Shown piece after piece: positions 1-6,262 of a stretch of DNA of 6,262 bases (positions within the stretch are counted from its first letter, which is position 1; each line of letters begins with the position of its first letter). The DNA comes from Candidatus Heimdallarchaeota archaeon (GTDB taxonomy: Archaea; Asgardarchaeota; Heimdallarchaeia; Heimdallarchaeales; Kariarchaeaceae). A program made the position numbers and the translations under genes. Under the pieces are notes generated by a model. It worked only from the letters and a program-made list of their open reading frames with translations. It did no database searches and was not told the origin of the DNA. The stretch lies in assembly GCA_030668165.1 (NCBI GenBank), contig DAOUUM010000183.1:1-6262 (forward strand). Reading direction: 5' to 3'.

Positions 1-984
1 AATAATGATGGTAATGAGATATTCTCGGCCATTACTCCCTATACACGAGCATTAGATGCAATTCATCCAGAAGATTATGGTTTCGCTGATGCTAGATTCG
101 GAGGAGTAACCACGATTGGTGTGACTCATGGTTCTGCAAATCCAATTGGGGGTCAGTACGCAGTAGTGAAAACAGTTGGATCAGAAGCTGATGAGATGGT
201 AATAAAAGAACCTGCTGGATTGAAGATGGCTCTGGGCGAAAATCCAAAAAGAGTGGGTGAAATGTTCAAACGTGCCCCTAGCACACGTATGGGTGTTGCA
301 TATCTAATTCGAGAAGCATTCTACGATGCAATGGATTACAACAACGATTGGCAGCATTATTACGCGCTCGAAGAATTGGAAAAAAACAAGGAGGAAAACG
401 ACAGAAAACCAGTAAAAGCACCAAAATATGATCTTGGAAAAGAGATGCTGATTAAAGTACTGAACAGGGAGATACCTGTTAGATGTCATGCCCATCGTGC
501 AGATGATATCAGAACAGCAATAAGGCTGAAAGAAGAATTTGGTTATAGTTTGATAATTGAACATGCAACCGAGGGTTACAAGATTAGAGATACCATTGCG
601 GAGAAGAAGATTCCTGTGGCAGTTGGACCATTATTTGGAGAAAGATCAAAAAGAGAACTAATCCATCAGACAATGGCAAATCCGGGTTTACTAGAGAATG
701 CAGGTGCCGAGGTGAGTATTATTACTGATTCACCATTTAACCCCATTCACGGTCTGAGAGATAACGTCATCATGGCAATCAGAGAGGGATTAAATGAGAG
801 TACAGCGCTTAAAACAGTAACAATTAATCCAGCAAAAATACTGGGTGTGGAAGATCGCGTTGGAAGTTTAACTCCCGGAAAAGATGCAGATTTCCTGATT
901 TTTGACGGAGAGCCACTTGACGCTAGAAACAAAGTAATTAGAACATATATCAATGGAAAATTAGTGTACTCCAGAGAAAATTAA
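1..984 (+). CDS. Metal-dependent amidohydrolase, imidazolonepropionase-like (5' end cut off by window)
   Basis: The frame is open from base 1 to the TAA at 982-984, giving 327 codons; the true start lies before the window, so the GTG at 121 is an internal codon. Family features in order are: NE motif near 10-18; GSANPIGGQ at 130-156; MALGENPKRV beginning at 226 and PSTRMG ending at 294; HAHRADDI at 487-510; EHATEGYKI from 559; TDSP with its Asp at 727-729; and the closing NPAKILG...GSLTPGKDADF block at about 829-897. Together these mark the HutI/COG1228-type amidohydrolase superfamily. The His of HAHR, the His at 562-564 and the Asp at 727-729 correspond to expected metal/catalytic positions (family knowledge). 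The N-terminal HxH metal motif must be in the missing part, probably some 60-75 residues. These enzymes are cytosolic TIM-barrel hydrolases acting on cyclic amides, ureas or peptides; the substrate cannot be told here. Oddity: members I recall have TDHP where this one has TDSP. No his-utilisation gene is visible nearby. Confidence 0.9.
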   Translation, partial: NNDGNEIFSAITPYTRALDAIHPEDYGFADARFGGVTTIGVTHGSANPIGGQYAVVKTVGSEADEMVIKEPAGLKMALGENPKRVGEMFKRAPSTRMGVAYLIREAFYDAMDYNNDWQHYYALEELEKNKEENDRKPVKAPKYDLGKEMLIKVLNREIPVRCHAHRADDIRTAIRLKEEFGYSLIIEHATEGYKIRDTIAEKKIPVAVGPLFGERSKRELIHQTMANPGLLENAGAEVSIITDSPFNPIHGLRDNVIMAIREGLNESTALKTVTINPAKILGVEDRVGSLTPGKDADFLIFDGEPLDARNKVIRTYINGKLVYSREN

Positions 985-1022
985 TTTAATTCAAAAATAG
1001 TATATTCATCCAAATTATTATA

Positions 1023-1039
1023 CCTAAACTTATGAAATT
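1023..1039 (+). promoter_or_regulatory. Probable archaeal BRE/TATA promoter of the dehydrogenase gene
   Basis: CCTAAAC followed by CTTATGAAATT resembles a BRE plus TATA box. The TATA-like core (1029-1037) is centred about 28 bases before the ATG at 1061, the distance expected if transcription starts at or next to the A of the ATG. Nothing like a Shine-Dalgarno sequence lies in the bases before the ATG (TGCAAAATAG), which fits a leaderless mRNA. A second AT-rich candidate (1012-1023) would give a leader of about 17 bases. The rest of the 985-1060 spacer shows no clear terminator. Confidence 0.5.
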
Positions 1040-1060
1040 GCTCAATCGCCTGCAAAATAG

Positions 1061-1912
1061 ATGACAGAAATTAAGAATATCACCGTAGTTGGAGCCGGTC
1101 AAATGGGTGCAGGAATTGCACTAGTATCTGCAATCTATGGTTACAACGTGACCATGAATGACATTAAGCAAGAATTCATCGATAATGGGATGAATAAAAA
1201 TCTCAAGTGGTTGGATAAAAGAGTTACCAAGGGAAAGATGTCCAAAGAGGAGGTAGATACCATCAAGGCAAGACTTCATGGTGAATTATCTCTTGAGCTA
1301 TCTGTTAAGCGAGCAGATCTTGTGATTGAGGCAATAATAGAGGATTTGAATATTAAGAATGTAACATGGGAAAAAATAGGTCAATATGCACCAGAAGCCT
1401 GTATTTTTGGGTCCAACACCTCATCCCTATCGATAACCGAGATGGCAAAAGCAAGTGGTAGACCAACAAAATTCTTGGGTACCCATTTCTTCAACCCTCC
1501 AGTGGTAATGAAGATAATTGAATTCATCAATGGATATGAAACTTCTGAGGAAACAATGGCAGTAGCAATGGAATACGGAAAATCAATGCAAATGCAAACG
1601 GTGGTTGCTGAGGAATCGCCTGGCTTCATTGTGAATCGATTGTTACTCCCACAATTAAATGAGGCGTATTTTGCTCTATCAGAGGGAATTGCAAGCAAAG
1701 AGGATATCGATACTGCGATGAAATTTGGATTGAATCATCCTATGGGGCCCTTAACCTTGAGCGATTTCATTGGTCTAGATACAATTTTATTCATTGCAGA
1801 ATATCTCGAGAGTGAACTAGGACCAAAATACAAACCCGCACCATTACTTAAAAAGATGGTTAGGGCTGGAAAGTTGGGTAGAAAGACCGGTGAGGGATTT
1901 TACAAATATTAA
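1061..1912 (+). CDS. 3-hydroxyacyl-CoA dehydrogenase (3-hydroxybutyryl-CoA dehydrogenase type)
   Basis: The enzyme oxidises (S)-3-hydroxyacyl-CoA to 3-oxoacyl-CoA with NAD(P), or runs in reverse in the cytosol, in beta-oxidation or butyrate/crotonate-type acyl-CoA metabolism. The 283-residue product is the usual length for the single-function family. Visible features: Rossmann motif GAGQMG at residues 11-16; acidic residue D34 at the end of the second strand, favouring NAD; SNTSSLSIT at 118-126; HFFNPP at 142-147; SPGFIVNRLL at 186-195; NHPMGPLTLSDFIGLD at 225-240; and a closing GRKTGEGFYKY. Ser121, His142, Glu154 and Asn192 have the same spacing as the catalytic residues of human HADH (Ser137, His158, Glu170, Asn208), so it should be active. 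There is no fused enoyl-CoA hydratase domain. The ATG at 1061 is chosen because it places the Rossmann motif at the normal distance from the N-terminus and has a TATA-like element about 28 bases upstream. No other acyl-CoA gene is in the window, so pathway direction is open. The symbols hbd or paaH would be possible but are not assigned. Confidence 0.95.
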   Translation: MTEIKNITVVGAGQMGAGIALVSAIYGYNVTMNDIKQEFIDNGMNKNLKWLDKRVTKGKMSKEEVDTIKARLHGELSLELSVKRADLVIEAIIEDLNIKNVTWEKIGQYAPEACIFGSNTSSLSITEMAKASGRPTKFLGTHFFNPPVVMKIIEFINGYETSEETMAVAMEYGKSMQMQTVVAEESPGFIVNRLLLPQLNEAYFALSEGIASKEDIDTAMKFGLNHPMGPLTLSDFIGLDTILFIAEYLESELGPKYKPAPLLKKMVRAGKLGRKTGEGFYKY

Positions 1913-1950
1913 GAATTAACCAGCGCCAAATAATGATTTATTAAATATAG

Positions 1951-1963
1951 GTTTTCAATTTTT
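1951..1963 (+). terminator. T-rich stretch, probable terminator of the dehydrogenase gene
   Basis: GTTTTCAATTTTT lies 38-51 bases after the stop codon at 1910-1912. Archaeal RNA polymerase commonly terminates at T-runs on the non-template strand without needing a hairpin, so this is a reasonable end for the upstream transcript. It also separates that transcript from the next gene's promoter. No convincing stem precedes it. Confidence 0.4.
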
Positions 1964-2027
1964 ATCTCGCATATTACTACTAAGTAGGAAAGAAAAAAAA
2001 CGAAAGTATTATTATTAACTCTGATTC

Positions 2028-2041
2028 TCAACCTTTATTAA
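2028..2041 (+). promoter_or_regulatory. Archaeal BRE/TATA promoter of the surface-protein gene
   Basis: The element CTTTATTAA at 2033-2041 is a good archaeal TATA box, centred 27 bases before the A of the ATG at 2064. This is the normal TATA-to-start-site distance in archaea, so the transcript is probably leaderless. In agreement, the 22 bases between box and ATG are pyrimidine- and A-rich with no Shine-Dalgarno match. The remainder of the 1913-2063 spacer holds the T-rich terminator, a short inverted repeat CTACT-A-AGTAG at 1977-1987 and a purine run at 1988-2006; no function is supported for the last two. Confidence 0.65.
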
Positions 2042-2063
2042 TCACAATTCCTTTTACTTAAAC

Positions 2064-2147
2064 ATGAGAGGATTCTCAATCAGATTTACAGTACTATTTC
2101 TTGTTGCAGTACTGGCAATTTCCTCCGGTCCTACACTCACCACTGGG
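2064..2147 (+). other. Signal peptide of the surface protein
   Basis: Residues 1-28 have a short basic start (MRGFSIR), an uninterrupted hydrophobic core FTVLFLVAVLAIS and a small/polar end. No cysteine follows, so this is a Sec-type signal peptide and not a lipoprotein signal. No twin arginine is present. The exact cleavage site is not determined; it could lie near residues 21-28. Confidence 0.8.
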
Positions 2148-5100
2148 ATGAGTTCATCTAATGAGGTGAAGATCGGGCAGATGGCCACACTGCAAAGCAC
2201 AAATCCAATGGAAATGTCATTGCAGGAGATAGCATCGAATTTAGACGTCTATGACGGTCCTGAATTCGATAAGACATTAGCTGCGGAGGCAATTGCCTAT
2301 AGGCGTGCCTGGGACGGCGGCTATACAGAAGACTTAGCTGATATCCGCTCCACATTTGAGATATATAGATTATTATCTCTATTTGGATTAACCGTGGATG
2401 AAGAGGCTAATTTTGTTAAATTCGTCGAGGAACGATTCTATCTAGATTCATACTATGGTTTTACTCGTGTTCCCGGATTAGATTATGGAATTGGTCAGGA
2501 AGACGCTTTCATAATGGCTATCATGTATGATGAATTGACCACTAATACTTTACCAAGTCTGTATATGAATAGACTTGTTGATGAGGCTAAAAATATTTTC
2601 GCAAATGATTATTATTACTATTTAACCGAATATTATGCCGCATTATTCCTGAGTCACTTTGGCCTAACTGGTGTAATTGATCTTGCAGCAGTACTTAGTG
2701 AATTTACGCTGAGACAAAATACCGATACAGACTCGATATATTATGGTGCAATATCCAGATATCAAGATAGTACATATTACTATGATTATACTATTGAGAA
2801 TCTACCATATATCTTCGAAACAGTAAAATTAATAGGCGGAACTCTTGAGGCTACATTTGATTTAGCATCCTTAGATTCATATCTTGATAGCTTGAGAGAA
2901 AGGGTTACCAGCAAATATTCACCTATTTCCTGGAATTATGCCAATTTGAATTATAATGAGACCTACTCAAATCTTGCTGAGTACACACGGGGTATATATG
3001 AATTCCAATATAACGATTATATGTGGCGTACCACCCTTGGTGTTTATGGAGTTAGGGCTCAAATTGATATGGAATACACTTCTAATTTCAGCCTGAGTTC
3101 AGCAACTGATATGCTGCTAGATCACACCTTAAACTCTTATTGGATAGATGAGAATTCTGATGACATTATAGATAGAGATCCATGGAATAGATATCTTCCA
3201 TACTATTGGGATTCAAATACACCTTTCCATTTTGCTTATTCAGTTGAAAATCTAGGAGTATCTGGTCTAGTTGATACAGATGCTCTGAGAAGGCAAATTC
3301 GAAGCAGGATGATGGTTGAGGGTGGAGTATCGTATGCAGATAGTAACATTCGTGCTACTCACGCAGCTCTATCTAGTTTATACCATATGGACACTGATGG
3401 ATTGTCATACGTAACAGCTATTCCTTTGGATAACTCATTGACTTTCCTAAAAAATCTGAATTACACTCATACGAGTGCATATTCATTTAATAATGGTACA
3501 CAATACAGTGCTACTTGGTTTATTGAGACAACCAACAGGATGTATAATGAATTTGAAACAACTTGGACTAACTGGGGATATGATCAGACACAAACAGTGA
3601 AAGTATTGGATATTTTTAATAAACTAAATCGTTTAAATGAACTTGATTCGTTCCGTACGAATTTAGAGGCCTTATTCACTGATATTTCCGAAGAAGGTCA
3701 AGTACAAACTGACATGATTCGCCCAGAAGAGGCATTTAATCTACTTGAGGCTACTGATATTTTAGGTATCGCCTCAAAATTGAATTTTACTGGAGTTTTG
3801 AATAGTTTACCCTTGTTACAAACCCAAGCAGGTGGTTTCTTCTATAGTCTGAGTTGGGACAATAGTCTTAATTTTGCTTCTGGACTAACCAATTTACCAG
3901 GCGCAATGAATCATACTCAATATCAGGAATTGATCAAGAATGATTTGCAGACCACATCTTTTGAACAAGGACTTGATTGGGAATATGCAAGACAGGATTA
4001 CATTCATGAATATGCCACTTCACAGCTGGTTAATTATCTATCCGCTGCTGGTGTGTTAGATGATTGGATTGCCCAAGACATATTGAACGTTACCCTTGTT
4101 TCTAAAGGTGCTCATTATGCATATGATCATTATACCTACGATGGAATACGATCTTACCTCTATGATATTAAAAGAGAATATGAAGCATTAGATAATCTAG
4201 GAATTGATTTCAACAACTTCCCGTCTAATATTCAATACAACAATACTGAGGTGGTCAGATATGTGTCGGATTTACAGATAACTACAGCGACAGCAACAAC
4301 CGAGCATCCTGCTGGTTCATTTGCTTACCGTATTGATACCAATGGGGATTATCAATATACCAGTGGTTTGGCATCGGTGTACAATGCATTATTTATCTTG
4401 GATGTCACTGGTCAATTAAGTCAGATTGATACCTCACTCACATTAGATTATCTGAATTCGATGATTGTAACTGATTCTTCTAGGTCTGATTATGGTATGT
4501 TCAAATACTCTCCAGATTATGACTGGGGTGATCAAACCTCAACTTATTATGGAGTCTTAGCCCTTGAGATTCTTGGTCAAACACATGATTACGATCTTGA
4601 AGATCAAATTGTTTATGAAAACTGGAATGAGCGAACTCAAGAATATTATTATCAAGACTATCAAGTTGCTGATAGTCTAAATCTGTTTGGATATGTAGGT
4701 ATAAGTGCTGCATCATACAATATGACCTTAGTCAATGAAATGATGAGACATCAAACCACAAATGATGGTTTTGTTTATAGATCTGATGAGAGTGTAACTA
4801 ATACATATTATTCTGCTCGCTCATTAAAATCACTGGATGCATATGATTTGATAAATGCAGAAAATATGTGGGATAATCTGGCAGCTCTACAATACCCAAA
4901 TGTGACTGATTCATATGGATGGTCTGACTACCGAAGTGGTGGATTTGCTTACAATTTTGAAAACTCTTGGGTGGATTTATCATCAACTGAAATGGTACTT
5001 CATGTATTGTTCAGAGATGAGAAATTACATTTGATTGATACTCCCATGGCTGTTGAATATGTAACCCGGTACTTTGAGTACGTTGGTAATCAGAATAATT

Positions 5101-6164
5101 ACCTCAGTCTCTCTATGCAAGGTGATATTCTACCCGCGGTAAGAATATTTGATGCCCTAGATGATGTTCTAATTCCAAGAGTTGTTGCTCCCAAATATGT
5201 TTATGAGACACAAACCATATCTCTTGACATAAAAGTTCAGGATATCTGGCAGAATGGTATTACAGGTGTCACAGGTATGGTCTATGTCGATGATGTATTC
5301 GAAGGCAATGTGGCAGAACTTGGTGATGGATATTACCAATTCGCCTACGATACCACAGGACTTGCTCCAGGGGATTATAATTTCGTGTTAAATTTCACCA
5401 AGACTGATATGGTCTTCAATGTTGTTGATATGTTTATCGAAGTACGTGAACTTGAGATTGTTCCCGATGTATTTTATGCCAATCCTCTCATGTTGGGACA
5501 GGATCTTGATGTCACAATCGATGCACTCAACAGTATTGAAAACAGAATTTCTGGTGCCACTGTTATTGTAGATTTCGGTTCTGCAACCCACAATGGTGTC
5601 TTAAATGCTGCCACAAGCAAGTATGAACTCACACTACCCTTTGATACACTAGATGTAGGAGTTTATTCATTTGTAGTAACTATTACTGCATCTGGTTACA
5701 GCGACTATACCGAGGCATTCGAAGTAAGTATTGAGGATATTGAATTGCAATGGACCACATCATCTGAAACAACTAAAATTGGTATGGATGAAGATTGGAC
5801 TGCCTCTGGAAAAATAATTGACCAGGATAACAACGATGTTGTCGATGCAACTTTTGATGCATCAGTTTCAGGATCAAGTGGTACTGCATCTGGTTCATTC
5901 AGCGCAAGTTTTCTGGGATCTGGTGAGTGGGAATTGACCTTCACGGATGATAATCCTGAAGAGGACACATTTACTGTAACTGTGGAGATTGCCATGGCAA
6001 GCCTTCCCGCAAGTCCCATCACTGTCACTTTCACTTTCCTGAGAGAGGAAAATGTGCAGACCGCCGGTGGAGATCCTGAACTGGATTTACTGCCTGGATT
6101 TGAGTTCTACATCGCTATGTTCGCTCTTGTTGCAATACCAATAATCAGAAGAAGAAAAGAATAA
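2064..6164 (+). CDS. Large exported surface protein: alpha/alpha-toroid repeats, Ig-like domains, PGF-CTERM-like tail
   Basis: This 1366-residue product is not a protein I recognise by name. Residues 1-28 form a signal peptide: basic MRGFSIR, a hydrophobic core at 8-20, then a polar SGPTLTTG segment; this supports the first ATG over Met29. Residues about 75-990 are helix-rich and contain many units of the form G-F-x-Y, an Asp/Asn/Tyr-rich loop, then an amphipathic helix such as TYYGVLALEILG (827-838). This pattern matches prenyltransferase/squalene-cyclase (alpha/alpha) toroid repeats. Residues about 1040-1328 are beta-rich and divide into three Ig-like domains. Residues 1343-1366 are LPGFE, a hydrophobic stretch and RRRKE. 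The order predicts secretion, processing by an archaeosortase, and display on the cell envelope. The protein has no cysteine, excluding a lipobox, a thioester and a Cys zinc ligand. There are eleven N-x-S/T sequons (N298, 341, 466, 477, 574, 616, 675, 726, 886, 946, 1110). A binding, adhesion or envelope-structural role is inferred. The reading frame is certain; the fold assignment is moderately sure. Confidence 0.9.
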   Translation: MRGFSIRFTVLFLVAVLAISSGPTLTTGMSSSNEVKIGQMATLQSTNPMEMSLQEIASNLDVYDGPEFDKTLAAEAIAYRRAWDGGYTEDLADIRSTFEIYRLLSLFGLTVDEEANFVKFVEERFYLDSYYGFTRVPGLDYGIGQEDAFIMAIMYDELTTNTLPSLYMNRLVDEAKNIFANDYYYYLTEYYAALFLSHFGLTGVIDLAAVLSEFTLRQNTDTDSIYYGAISRYQDSTYYYDYTIENLPYIFETVKLIGGTLEATFDLASLDSYLDSLRERVTSKYSPISWNYANLNYNETYSNLAEYTRGIYEFQYNDYMWRTTLGVYGVRAQIDMEYTSNFSLSSATDMLLDHTLNSYWIDENSDDIIDRDPWNRYLPYYWDSNTPFHFAYSVENLGVSGLVDTDALRRQIRSRMMVEGGVSYADSNIRATHAALSSLYHMDTDGLSYVTAIPLDNSLTFLKNLNYTHTSAYSFNNGTQYSATWFIETTNRMYNEFETTWTNWGYDQTQTVKVLDIFNKLNRLNELDSFRTNLEALFTDISEEGQVQTDMIRPEEAFNLLEATDILGIASKLNFTGVLNSLPLLQTQAGGFFYSLSWDNSLNFASGLTNLPGAMNHTQYQELIKNDLQTTSFEQGLDWEYARQDYIHEYATSQLVNYLSAAGVLDDWIAQDILNVTLVSKGAHYAYDHYTYDGIRSYLYDIKREYEALDNLGIDFNNFPSNIQYNNTEVVRYVSDLQITTATATTEHPAGSFAYRIDTNGDYQYTSGLASVYNALFILDVTGQLSQIDTSLTLDYLNSMIVTDSSRSDYGMFKYSPDYDWGDQTSTYYGVLALEILGQTHDYDLEDQIVYENWNERTQEYYYQDYQVADSLNLFGYVGISAASYNMTLVNEMMRHQTTNDGFVYRSDESVTNTYYSARSLKSLDAYDLINAENMWDNLAALQYPNVTDSYGWSDYRSGGFAYNFENSWVDLSSTEMVLHVLFRDEKLHLIDTPMAVEYVTRYFEYVGNQNNYLSLSMQGDILPAVRIFDALDDVLIPRVVAPKYVYETQTISLDIKVQDIWQNGITGVTGMVYVDDVFEGNVAELGDGYYQFAYDTTGLAPGDYNFVLNFTKTDMVFNVVDMFIEVRELEIVPDVFYANPLMLGQDLDVTIDALNSIENRISGATVIVDFGSATHNGVLNAATSKYELTLPFDTLDVGVYSFVVTITASGYSDYTEAFEVSIEDIELQWTTSSETTKIGMDEDWTASGKIIDQDNNDVVDATFDASVSGSSGTASGSFSASFLGSGEWELTFTDDNPEEDTFTVTVEIAMASLPASPITVTFTFLREENVQTAGGDPELDLLPGFEFYIAMFALVAIPIIRRRKE
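2286..5033 (+). repeat. Region of degenerate alpha/alpha-toroid repeats in the surface protein
   Basis: The clearest units are in the second half: GGFFYSLSWDN (590), GSFAYRIDTNGDYQY then ASVYNALFILDVTG (751-783), GMFKYSPDYDWGDQTSTYYG then LALEILG (811-838), DGFVYRSDESVTNTYY then SLKSLDAYD (901-928), and GGFAYNFENSWVDLSS then VLHVLF (959-983). Weaker units occur in the first half: YGFTRVPGLDYG with AFIMAIMYDEL (131-158), YLTEYYAALFLSHFGL (186-201), and GGVSYADSNI then THAALSSLYHMDTD (420-445). Spacing is about 45-65 residues in the clear set. The number of units suggests two toroids, perhaps with a link near residues 450-585. The repeats are protein-level only; I see no DNA-level tandem repeat. 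Confidence 0.6.
5181..6047 (+). other. Three Ig-like beta domains forming the membrane-proximal stalk
   Basis: Residues about 1040-1130, 1130-1226 and 1227-1328 alternate hydrophobic and polar residues as beta strands do. The first and second contain a typical late-strand motif (ATTGL-type turn: DTTGLAPGDYNFVLNF at 1096-1111; DTLDVGVYSFVVTI at 1194-1207). The third has a Gly/Ser-rich strand pair (1269-1287) with a following EWELTF strand. Such domains commonly act as a stalk between a distal domain and the membrane. Boundaries are estimated by eye. Confidence 0.6.
6090..6161 (+). other. C-terminal sorting/anchor tail (PGF-CTERM-like)
   Basis: Residues 1343-1366 read LPGFE, a hydrophobic stretch of about 14 residues (FYIAMFALVAIPII), then RRRKE at the very C-terminus. 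This three-part layout is that of archaeosortase substrates (PGF-CTERM and related tails in Asgard surface proteins). Cleavage near PGF with lipid attachment is expected from that family; the archaeosortase gene itself is not in the window. It could also simply act as a short transmembrane anchor. Confidence 0.7.
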
Positions 6165-6178
6165 TAAATAAAATCACA

Positions 6179-6211
6179 AAAATATTAAACTAATATATAT
6201 ATTAATATTTT
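6179..6211 (+). terminator. AT-only inverted repeat and T-run after the surface-protein gene, possible terminator
   Basis: Ten-base arms at 6179-6188 and 6202-6211 are perfect reverse complements around a 12-base loop, and the right arm runs into TTTTATT. The site begins 15 bases after the stop codon at 6162-6164, which is followed directly by a second in-frame TAA. All pairs are A-T, so the stem is weak. Archaeal termination may rely on the T-run alone. The remaining bases to 6262 are AT-rich with no gene seen. Confidence 0.35.
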
Positions 6212-6262
6212 ATTAAGAAATAATAATTAGACAATAGTATAGAATTCATAGTAAAATACTAC

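Noticed and set aside
304..953. Minus-strand open frames of 86 and 68 codons inside the amidohydrolase gene
   Set aside because: They lie wholly within a well-conserved gene and their translations show no family signature or start signal.
121..984. Amidohydrolase starting at the GTG at 121
   Set aside because: The frame is open without a stop back to base 1, and the translated bases 1-120 carry conserved family sequence (the NE motif and GGVTT), so the gene starts before the window.
1381..1698. Minus-strand open frame of 105 codons inside the dehydrogenase gene
   Set aside because: It overlaps the catalytic region of an intact gene and has no recognisable domain; a shadow frame.
1937..1950. 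TTTATTAAATATAG as a TATA box for the surface-protein gene
   Set aside because: It looks TATA-like, but it would give a leader of roughly 90 bases crossing a T-rich terminator, whereas the element at 2033-2041 is at the exact leaderless distance.
4501..6034. Several minus-strand open frames of 62-109 codons inside the surface-protein gene
   Set aside because: They are antisense shadows of a continuous frame with clear domain structure; no promoter or known motif was seen for any of them.
2064..6164. Catalytic prenyltransferase, squalene cyclase or complement-like thioester protein
   Set aside because: The repeats resemble the fold, but the protein has no cysteine and none of the catalytic motifs, and it is exported.
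6191..6204. Perfect 14-base palindrome TAATATATATATTA as an operator
   Set aside because: In such AT-rich DNA after a gene, alternating AT palindromes arise by chance; no downstream gene is visible for it to control.
1..6262. CRISPR array, tRNA, rRNA, insertion sequence or defence system
   Set aside because: No regularly spaced direct repeats, no terminal inverted repeats with a transposase, no RNA-gene signatures, and coding sequence fills nearly all of the window.

Overview
The window looks like a piece of an archaeal chromosome. The Asgard archaea (Heimdall/Loki/Thor-type lineages) are my best guess for the group, held with moderate confidence. The reasons are: no Shine-Dalgarno sequence before either visible start codon; an archaeal TATA-like element about 27-28 bases upstream of both ATGs, which suggests leaderless mRNAs; AT-rich spacers; and a very large secreted protein ending in an archaeosortase-type tail (LPGFE, a short hydrophobic stretch, then RRRKE). 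No rRNA, tRNA, mobile element or CRISPR array was seen.

Layout, all on the + strand: (1) bases 1-984 hold the 3' part of a metal-dependent amidohydrolase gene that is already open at base 1. (2) Bases 985-1060 are a short spacer carrying a promoter. (3) Bases 1061-1912 are a complete gene for a 283-residue 3-hydroxyacyl-CoA (3-hydroxybutyryl-CoA type) dehydrogenase with all four catalytic residues. (4) Bases 1913-2063 are a spacer with a T-rich probable terminator and a clear TATA box. (5) Bases 2064-6164 encode a 1366-residue exported surface protein: signal peptide, a long region of alpha/alpha-toroid (prenyltransferase/squalene-cyclase-like) repeats, about three Ig-like beta domains, and a C-terminal sorting and anchoring tail. 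(6) Bases 6165-6262 are a very AT-rich 3' flank with a weak hairpin.

The genes do not look like one operon. Genes 2 and 3 each appear to have their own promoter, and the three functions (cyclic amide hydrolysis, acyl-CoA oxidation, cell surface) share no obvious pathway. The surface protein is the least explained and most interesting item. It is Tyr/Asp/Asn-rich, contains no cysteine in 1366 residues and carries eleven N-glycosylation sequons. Its toroid repeats lack the residues needed for prenyltransferase, squalene-cyclase or thioester chemistry, so a structural or binding role at the cell envelope is more likely than catalysis.
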